Shown here: positions 23,945 to 28,602 of the stretch, one piece after another
How the letters are laid out: every line of letters starts with the position of its first letter
How positions within the stretch are numbered: the first letter of the stretch is position 1
From: Anaerolineales bacterium UBA2232
Lineage (GTDB): Bacteria > Chloroflexota > Anaerolineae > UBA2200
Assembly (NCBI GenBank): GCA_002348045.1
Contig: DDYO01000057.1
Coordinates: 1-28,602, forward strand
Reading direction: 5' to 3'
DNA length: 28,602 nucleotides
Notes under the pieces: generated by a model
What the model was told of the DNA's origin: nothing
Seen by the model: only the letters and a program-made list of their open reading frames with translations
Databases searched by the model: none
Program-made: the position numbers and the translations under genes

Positions 23945-25165
23945 TCATGCTTCGCTTTGCCAGACTACGGGATCATAGGCCGGCAGCTCGCAGCGCAGCG
24001 GCCGGTCTTCTCGATAGCCCAGGGCATACTGGGCCTGCATGATGGTGTGGATTTCGCGGCTGCCCTCGTAAATGACCGCGCCCTTGGAATTGCGCAGGAA
24101 GCGCTCCACGTCATACTCGTCAGAGTAGCCATAGGCGCCATGAATCTGCACCGCATCGGCCGCCGAATCAAAGGCGGCATCGCAGTTGACCCACTTGGCC
24201 AGGCTCGTCTCGCGGGTGTTGCGCGCGCCCTGATTCTTGAGCCAACCCGCATGATACACGAGCCAGCGGCCGGCATCGCGGCGGGCCACCATCCGAGCAA
24301 TCATCTGTTGTATCAGTTGCTGCTGAGCGATGGGAGCGCCAAACGCCTGCCGTTCCTTGGCGTAGCGCACGGATGCCTGTAAGCACGCGTCGATCAGGCC
24401 GACAGCACCAGCCGCGACGGTGTAGCGACCACCATCGAGGGCGCTCATGGCGATCTTGAAACCTTCTCCCTCGCGTCCTAGCAGGTTCGATGCAGGAACG
24501 ACGCAGTCGGTAAGGGTGATACTGCCCGTATTTCCTGCCCGCACCCCCAGTTTGCCGTGAATAGTCGCCGTGGTGATCCCGGGGAACCCTCGCTCAACGA
24601 GGAAAGCGGACATGCCGGTGTGATCACGCCGCTTCTTCTTCTCGACGTCGGTCCAGGCAATGAGCAAAAAGTGGTCGGCCACGTCGGCCAAAGAAATCCA
24701 CATCTTCTCGCCGTTGAGCAGCCAATAATCGCCTTCCCGCCGGGCCGTAGTCTGGATGCCTATTGCGTCGGAGCCGGCATTGGGTTCGGTCAAACCATAG
24801 GTCGCGATCTTGGTGCCCATGGCCTGTGGTACCAAGTATTGCGCCTTCTGCTCCTCCGTGGCCCATTGCAGGAGGCTCATGCAGTTGAGGCCAATGTGCA
24901 CAGACAGCACAACCCGGGCTGATGTGTCAACCCGCTCCAGCTCCTCACAAGCGATGGCCAGAGAGATATAGTCCATGCCCGCCCCGCCGTACTTGACGGG
25001 GAAACAGATGCCCAGGATGCCCTGCTGGCCCATCTTGGACAAGATGCCACGGTCAAACTCCTGGCGGCGATCCTGTTCTTTGACGCCTGGGGCAATCTCT
25101 TTCTCGGCAAAGTCGCGCACCATCTTGCGCACCATCTGGTGCTCATCGGTGAAAGCAAAATCCAT
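23945..25165 (-). CDS. Acyl-CoA dehydrogenase, glutaryl-CoA dehydrogenase-like
   Basis: A 406-residue FAD enzyme that introduces a 2,3 double bond in an acyl-CoA and gives electrons to the ETF encoded just downstream. It shows [11 protein letters not shown] (FAD-binding signature), [20 protein letters not shown] and the catalytic base in [14 protein letters not shown] (Glu367). The segment [17 protein letters not shown] places Arg84 where glutaryl-CoA dehydrogenases have their substrate-carboxylate arginine (ERVDSGYRSAMSVQ in the human enzyme, from memory); butyryl-CoA dehydrogenases have Gly there. This suggests a dicarboxyl-CoA substrate but does not decide between decarboxylating and non-decarboxylating types. 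The ATG at 25165 with AAGGAGGAA upstream is preferred over an in-frame start at 25240. Order dehydrogenase-etfB-etfA matches carC-D-E. Confidence 0.9.
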   Translation of the reverse strand: MDFAFTDEHQMVRKMVRDFAEKEIAPGVKEQDRRQEFDRGILSKMGQQGILGICFPVKYGGAGMDYISLAIACEELERVDTSARVVLSVHIGLNCMSLLQWATEEQKAQYLVPQAMGTKIATYGLTEPNAGSDAIGIQTTARREGDYWLLNGEKMWISLADVADHFLLIAWTDVEKKKRRDHTGMSAFLVERGFPGITTATIHGKLGVRAGNTGSITLTDCVVPASNLLGREGEGFKIAMSALDGGRYTVAAGAVGLIDACLQASVRYAKERQAFGAPIAQQQLIQQMIARMVARRDAGRWLVYHAGWLKNQGARNTRETSLAKWVNCDAAFDSAADAVQIHGAYGYSDEYDVERFLRNSKGAVIYEGSREIHTIMQAQYALGYREDRPLRCELPAYDPVVWQSEA

Positions 25166-25214
25166 CGGTATTCCTCCTTTGGTGGCTGGGCGTCGTTGCC
25201 CGTGGAGCGGCTCG

Positions 25215-25244
25215 ATTATACCACGGGCGGATGACGGCAAACAA
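25215..25244 (-). promoter_or_regulatory. Extended -10 promoter of the acyl-CoA dehydrogenase/etf operon
   Basis: On the minus strand TGGTATAAT gives a perfect -10 (25215-25220) with a TGn extension. A weak -35, TTGTTT (25239-25244), lies 18 bases upstream. Transcription would start near 25208, giving a leader of about 45 bases. Confidence 0.6.
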
Positions 25245-25264
25245 GTGACCCTCGATGTGGCGGA

Positions 25265-25292
25265 TTGGGCGTGGGACCAGACGATGTATAAT
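25265..25292 (+). promoter_or_regulatory. Promoter of the MBL-fold hydrolase gene
   Basis: A perfect TATAAT (25287-25292) has TTGGGC (25265-25270) 16 bases upstream. The start would be near 25299 and the leader about 50 bases, with AGGAGGG 8 bases before the ATG. This promoter and the opposing etf promoter are separated by only 20 bases between the upstream boxes. Confidence 0.55.
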
Positions 25293-25347
25293 GGATGGTA
25301 GTTGGTTGTATTGAGGCTGCGGTAACCTGGAGAGGAGGGTTAACATC

Positions 25348-25971
25348 ATGGTCGATTTGTTGGAGGGTATTGCTTGGCTGGGACATGCCAGTTTTCGCAT
25401 CACCGCGCCGGAGGGAGTGATCTACATCGATCCGTGGAAACTGGGTGCGAGTGCACCCCCCGCCGACCTGATCCTGATCACCCACCATCACTCGGACCAC
25501 TATTCGCCGGACGACGTTGGGCGGTTGCTCAAGCCGGACACGGTGGTCGTCACGACGGCGGAGGTCGCCGGGAAATTCAAGGGCAACGTTCAGGTTGTCA
25601 AGCCGGGAGATACGGTCACCGCAGCAGGGATGCAGGTCGAGGCGGTTGCTGCTTACAATCCAGACAAGCAATTCCATCCCAAGCAGATGGGAGGGGTTGG
25701 ATTCATTGTCACGGCTGGCGGTCGCCGCATCTACCATTCCGGTGACACCGACCTCATCCCCGAAATGGCGGCGTGCCAGGCGGACGTGGCTTTGCTCCCC
25801 GTGGGAGGCAAATACACAATGAGTGCAACGGAGGCCGCTCAAGCTGCGGAGAGGGTCAACGCGCAGGTCGCAGTGCCCATGCACTGGGGTGAAATCATCG
25901 GGTCCAGGGAGGACGCCGAAGCCTTCAAGGCCGCCTGCAAGACACGGGTCGAGATCCTGGAGCGAGAGTAA
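25348..25971 (+). CDS. Metallo-beta-lactamase-fold metal-dependent hydrolase (UPF0173/UlaG-like)
   Basis: A 207-residue cytoplasmic hydrolase of the short MBL type. The main metal motif THHHSDHYS gives HxHxDH (His46, His48, Asp50, His51). YHSGDTD and PMHWGEI supply the remaining ligands, and WLGHASFRI is the usual N-terminal strand of this group. Relatives act on phosphoester or lactone bonds, but most are uncharacterised, so no substrate is assigned. Its own promoter and AGGAGGG support the ATG at 25348. It ends tail to tail with the AMMECR1 gene; the 82 bases between hold no convincing terminator. Confidence 0.85.
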   Translation: MVDLLEGIAWLGHASFRITAPEGVIYIDPWKLGASAPPADLILITHHHSDHYSPDDVGRLLKPDTVVVTTAEVAGKFKGNVQVVKPGDTVTAAGMQVEAVAAYNPDKQFHPKQMGGVGFIVTAGGRRIYHSGDTDLIPEMAACQADVALLPVGGKYTMSATEAAQAAERVNAQVAVPMHWGEIIGSREDAEAFKAACKTRVEILERE

Positions 25972-26053
25972 TCACGGGCTCAAGCGCTTACCTGTAACCC
26001 CGATCGCTACCGTTCGCTACGGGTGACGTCAGGCGCTCATTGCCGGCGGGCGA

Positions 26054-26572
26054 CTAGTGGTAGCGCTTGACCTCGAAACGGTGGAGCCGCACCGGCTCAC
26101 CGCGCTGGATCCCAGCTTTGCACCGGGCGATGTCGACCTGGACCTCGGCGGTGTCAACGCCCTCCAGGTCTGGCAACAGCAGGCCGCGGCGCCAGCCAGA
26201 CTCTACGATGACTCCATAGCGGTGCGGGTCCAGCTCGTCCACGGATTCGATCGGCTCGGGGGGCGTGAGCACGTCCACTGAGATATCCAGGCCATCCAGT
26301 TCGGCGATTTGGACCGGAGGGAAACGGGGATCTCGGGTGGCGGCGCTAATGGCGTTGTGGATGACTTCCTTGGCGACGTTGGGCTGAGTCGGCTCAATGG
26401 TGCCTATACAGCCGCGCAGCGACCCATCCCGGCTGTGCAAGGAGACGAATGTGCCCGCGTGCATCGCCATCTCTTCGCCGAGCTCTTGCGGTGGCTCGAT
26501 CACGTGTCGCCGCCTGACAAATGCCTCCACTGTCTCACGCGCAAGCTTCACCAGAGGGTGTTCTTCTGCCAT
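26054..26572 (-). CDS. AMMECR1 domain protein (AmmeMemoRadiSam system protein A-like)
   Basis: A 172-residue single-domain protein. The conserved [10 protein letters not shown] motif is present, along with a C-terminal [22 protein letters not shown]1 is widely conserved and in many prokaryotes is encoded beside Memo and a radical SAM protein, but no function has been firmly assigned. Neither partner gene is in this window. The ATG at 26572 has GGAGGG 7 bases upstream. It is probably the last gene of a leftward run lysS-M23 peptidase-phosphodiesterase-AMMECR1, with gaps of only 13-30 bases. Confidence 0.88.
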   Translation of the reverse strand: MAEEHPLVKLARETVEAFVRRRHVIEPPQELGEEMAMHAGTFVSLHSRDGSLRGCIGTIEPTQPNVAKEVIHNAISAATRDPRFPPVQIAELDGLDISVDVLTPPEPIESVDELDPHRYGVIVESGWRRGLLLPDLEGVDTAEVQVDIARCKAGIQRGEPVRLHRFEVKRYH

Positions 26573-26592
26573 AGCCGTTCCCTCCTTGAGAC

Positions 26593-27348
26593 CTATCTCT
26601 TAAGGAGTCGTGTCAGAGCGTCGGGTTGATTGGTGATGATGGCATCGACCCTCTGCACGATCAGCTGCTGCATCTCCTCGGCAGTATCCACAGTCCAGAC
26701 GTTGACCCGGAGGCCTTTTCCCCGCGCCCACCGCAGGAAGGGCTCCGTCACCAGGCCAAACTGCGGGTGAAGGGCGGCCGGGCGAATGAGGGGTCGGAGC
26801 CAGGCCCGCCGCAGCATCAGGGGCAGCTCGCCAGAATAGAGCAGTCCGGTTGGAATGGAAGGCGCCAGCGACCGGGCTCGGAGCAGTGCGAACGGGTTGA
26901 AGGACGAGAGGAGAACCCGGCCCTCCAGGCCGAACTGGCGCACGATGGCTATGACCTTTGGTTCGAGACCTGTGCTACGCAAGGCAACAGTCTTGAGCTC
27001 GATGTTGAGAAGCGTCTCATTCCCCGCCCACTCACAGACTTGCTCTAGAGCTGGGACCTGCTGGCCGGAGTACTGGGGGTCGAACCAGGAGCCCGCGTCC
27101 AGAGTGCGGATCTGATCCAATGTGAGGTCCCTCACAGCACCGCGTCCATTAGTCGTGCGGTCCACCGTGGCGTCGTGAATCACGACGACGTGCCCATCTG
27201 CGGTGAGCTGGACATCCAGCTCCACCCCGTCCGCGCCGTCTTGGCGGGCCTGCTGAAACGATGCCAAAGTGTTTTCCGGCGCCGCGCGAGGTGAGCCCCG
27301 ATGCCCGAAATTCAGAGGTCGTGATGCTATGTACGGGAAGCGGTCCAT
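26593..27348 (-). CDS. Glycerophosphodiester phosphodiesterase (GlpQ/UgpQ type)
   Basis: It hydrolyses glycerophosphodiesters released from phospholipids to glycerol-3-phosphate and an alcohol. The 251-residue TIM-barrel sequence has the catalytic motifs NFGHRG (His16), PENT (Glu25), [12 protein letters not shown] (Glu43, Asp45) and VVIHD (His58), then LNIELK and NVWTVD. There is no signal peptide, so the protein is UgpQ-like and cytoplasmic. I prefer the ATG at 27348 with AGGAG 10 bases upstream; an in-frame GTG at 27354 is also possible. It begins 13 bases after the M23 peptidase gene. Confidence 0.9.
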   Translation of the reverse strand: MDRFPYIASRPLNFGHRGSPRAAPENTLASFQQARQDGADGVELDVQLTADGHVVVIHDATVDRTTNGRGAVRDLTLDQIRTLDAGSWFDPQYSGQQVPALEQVCEWAGNETLLNIELKTVALRSTGLEPKVIAIVRQFGLEGRVLLSSFNPFALLRARSLAPSIPTGLLYSGELPLMLRRAWLRPLIRPAALHPQFGLVTEPFLRWARGKGLRVNVWTVDTAEEMQQLIVQRVDAIITNQPDALTRLLKR

Positions 27349-27361
27349 GGGCACCCTGCTC

Positions 27362-28375
27362 CTAACGCGGAAAACGCCGGTCCAGCCACTCGAGAGGATC
27401 GACAGGAACGTCCCCGACGCGCATTTCCCAATGAAGGTGAGGGCCGGTTGACAATCCGGTATTGCCCAGTGTGCCGACGACTTGCCCTTGAGCTACCTGC
27501 TGGCCCTGACTAGCCAGGATTTGGTCCAGATGGTAGTAGGCCGTCAGGACGCCGAGGCCATGATCCACAACCACGGCATTGCCATGCGTCTGGAGCGGCT
27601 CGGCGAGTAGGACAACCCCTGCGGCGGCGACAACAATGGGAACGCCCGCATCGCCGGCCAAGTCAACGCCGGCGTGGAAGCCTTGGCGACCGTCGTTGTA
27701 CGTGCGGCGCATGCCGAAGGGGGTGGTCATCCTGCCCTCGTAGGGCCAGATGAACACTCCCTGCCAAAGGGGCATGGCGGACGTTGTGGCAAACACAGGA
27801 GTAAGTCGCTGGCTCTCTTGCGATAGAACTTCGGGCGACATCAAGACCACCCGAGACTCAGGAATGACGATAACCTCTGAGCCATAGTCAGATCTCACCA
27901 CCGTCAAGGTCGTCGTGGTCGACACATGAGTACCCAGCGTGTCGGTAATTGAAAGCTGCACAGGGTAAACGCCGGCCTGCGCTGTCACTGGCACGCCAGC
28001 CAACGCCCATGAACTAGTGGTGGTCTGTGCAAAGGCCAGCGGGCGATCGCGAAAGGAGCCCGTAACGGTGACGGGTCGGTTGGATTCGATCTCAATGAGT
28101 GCAGTTCGCCCGTTCTGGACCTGGGCCGGCGTCAGGTTGACCAGGAGGCTCAAGGGCTCCAGGGTCGGCGTCAGAGTAGGAGTGCGGGTGGGCGTCGAGG
28201 TAGCCGTGGCCGTGGCGGTAGGCGTGGCGGTTAGGGTTGCCGTTGCCGTCGGTGTGGCGGTAGACAGAAAGGGAGCAACCACCTGACAGCCAGGTGCGCA
28301 GCACAACGTGGCGAGTGTAACGGCAAGCAGGCCTATGGCGAGTGAATGTCCAGGGCTAACGGTACGGCGACGCAT
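27362..28375 (-). CDS. M23 family (LytM-type) peptidase, exported, with Thr-Pro linker
   Basis: A 337-residue exported zinc endopeptidase predicted to cut peptidoglycan cross-links. After a signal segment (SLAIGLLAVTLATLCC, lipobox not certain) comes a Thr/Pro/Ala-rich linker (about 39-72). An Ig-like beta domain follows (about 74-162), then the M23 domain. Zinc ligands are GFHAGVDLAG (His234, Asp238) and GPHLHWE (His315), with His313 as the probable catalytic residue. TPFGMRRTYNDG is the typical domain opening. The ATG at 28375 is adjacent to a TTG at 28378. The gene follows lysS by 30 bases. The linker DNA (about 28160-28262) is a run of near-repeated GGCGT/GGCGGT units on the plus strand. 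Confidence 0.9.
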   Translation of the reverse strand: MRRRTVSPGHSLAIGLLAVTLATLCCAPGCQVVAPFLSTATPTATATLTATPTATATATSTPTRTPTLTPTLEPLSLLVNLTPAQVQNGRTALIEIESNRPVTVTGSFRDRPLAFAQTTTSSWALAGVPVTAQAGVYPVQLSITDTLGTHVSTTTTLTVVRSDYGSEVIVIPESRVVLMSPEVLSQESQRLTPVFATTSAMPLWQGVFIWPYEGRMTTPFGMRRTYNDGRQGFHAGVDLAGDAGVPIVVAAAGVVLLAEPLQTHGNAVVVDHGLGVLTAYYHLDQILASQGQQVAQGQVVGTLGNTGLSTGPHLHWEMRVGDVPVDPLEWLDRRFPR

Positions 28376-28405
28376 CAAAGGTGTTGAGCTCCCTTCTCGG
28401 TTCCG

Positions 28406-28602
<197 letters not shown>

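Noticed and set aside
25972..26053. Repeated CGCTAC and GTAACCC/GGGTGAC in the gap between the MBL hydrolase and AMMECR1
   Set aside because: Short, imperfect and without a stable stem; not supported as a terminator or site.
28144..28262. GGCGT/GGCGGT-rich near-repeat tract
   Set aside because: It encodes the Thr-Pro-Ala linker of the M23 peptidase; similar coding tracts occur in the FG-GAP gene. A separate DNA element is not needed to explain it.

Overview
The window looks like chromosomal DNA of an anaerobic or facultative member of the Chloroflexota, probably close to Anaerolineae; this is inferred from gene content and style, not from a marker gene. The pointers are GC-rich DNA, secreted proteins with Thr-Pro/Thr-Ala linkers, a YLPLLLKN tag in a large surface protein, a Cys-type CcmE, and a ferredoxin-fused electron-transfer flavoprotein. 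I see no rRNA, tRNA, CRISPR array, insertion sequence, integrase or phage gene. Base composition and gene style look even throughout.

Layout. 1-1119 (-) is the truncated end of an M20 metallopeptidase. 1560-3569 (+) is a GH36 alpha-galactosidase. 3692-5843 (+) is a two-gene group 3-like [NiFe] hydrogenase. 5861-7348 (-) is a lipoprotein made of ten 39-residue beta-propeller-type repeats. 7649-10102 (+) pairs a DUF937-like glycine-rich repeat protein with a trypsin-like protease that lacks a signal peptide; it meets a convergent pair of small membrane-associated proteins (10258-11166, -). 11629-16302 (-) is a compact cytochrome c maturation operon, ccmE-F-A-B-C-D, including a 47-codon ccmD. 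16936-21828 (+) carries a Tat-type lipoprotein amidohydrolase and a 977-residue FG-GAP surface protein. 21888-25165 (-) is an acyl-CoA dehydrogenase/etfB/etfA operon. 25348-25971 (+) is a metallo-beta-lactamase-fold hydrolase. 26054-28602 (-) holds AMMECR1, glycerophosphodiester phosphodiesterase, an M23 peptidase lipoprotein and the 3' end of lysS.

How the genes may work together. The hydrogenase, the ferredoxin-linked ETF/dehydrogenase operon and System I cytochrome c maturation all suggest a flexible redox metabolism. The ACAD-EtfB-EtfA(2x[4Fe-4S]) order is that of the electron-bifurcating caffeyl-CoA reductase (carCDE), and the EtfB carries the motif style of the bifurcating clade. The dehydrogenase itself has a glutaryl-CoA-dehydrogenase-like arginine. 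CcmE has CxxxY in place of the usual heme-binding histidine, and no ccmG or ccmH is nearby, as in the reduced Ccm system described from Desulfovibrio.

The least explained region is 5861-11166. It holds four repeat-containing or lineage-specific proteins around an atypical protease, arranged around a well-formed sigma70-type promoter, an intercistronic hairpin and a long palindrome at the convergent junction. It is the best candidate for something undescribed, but its function cannot be read from the sequence.
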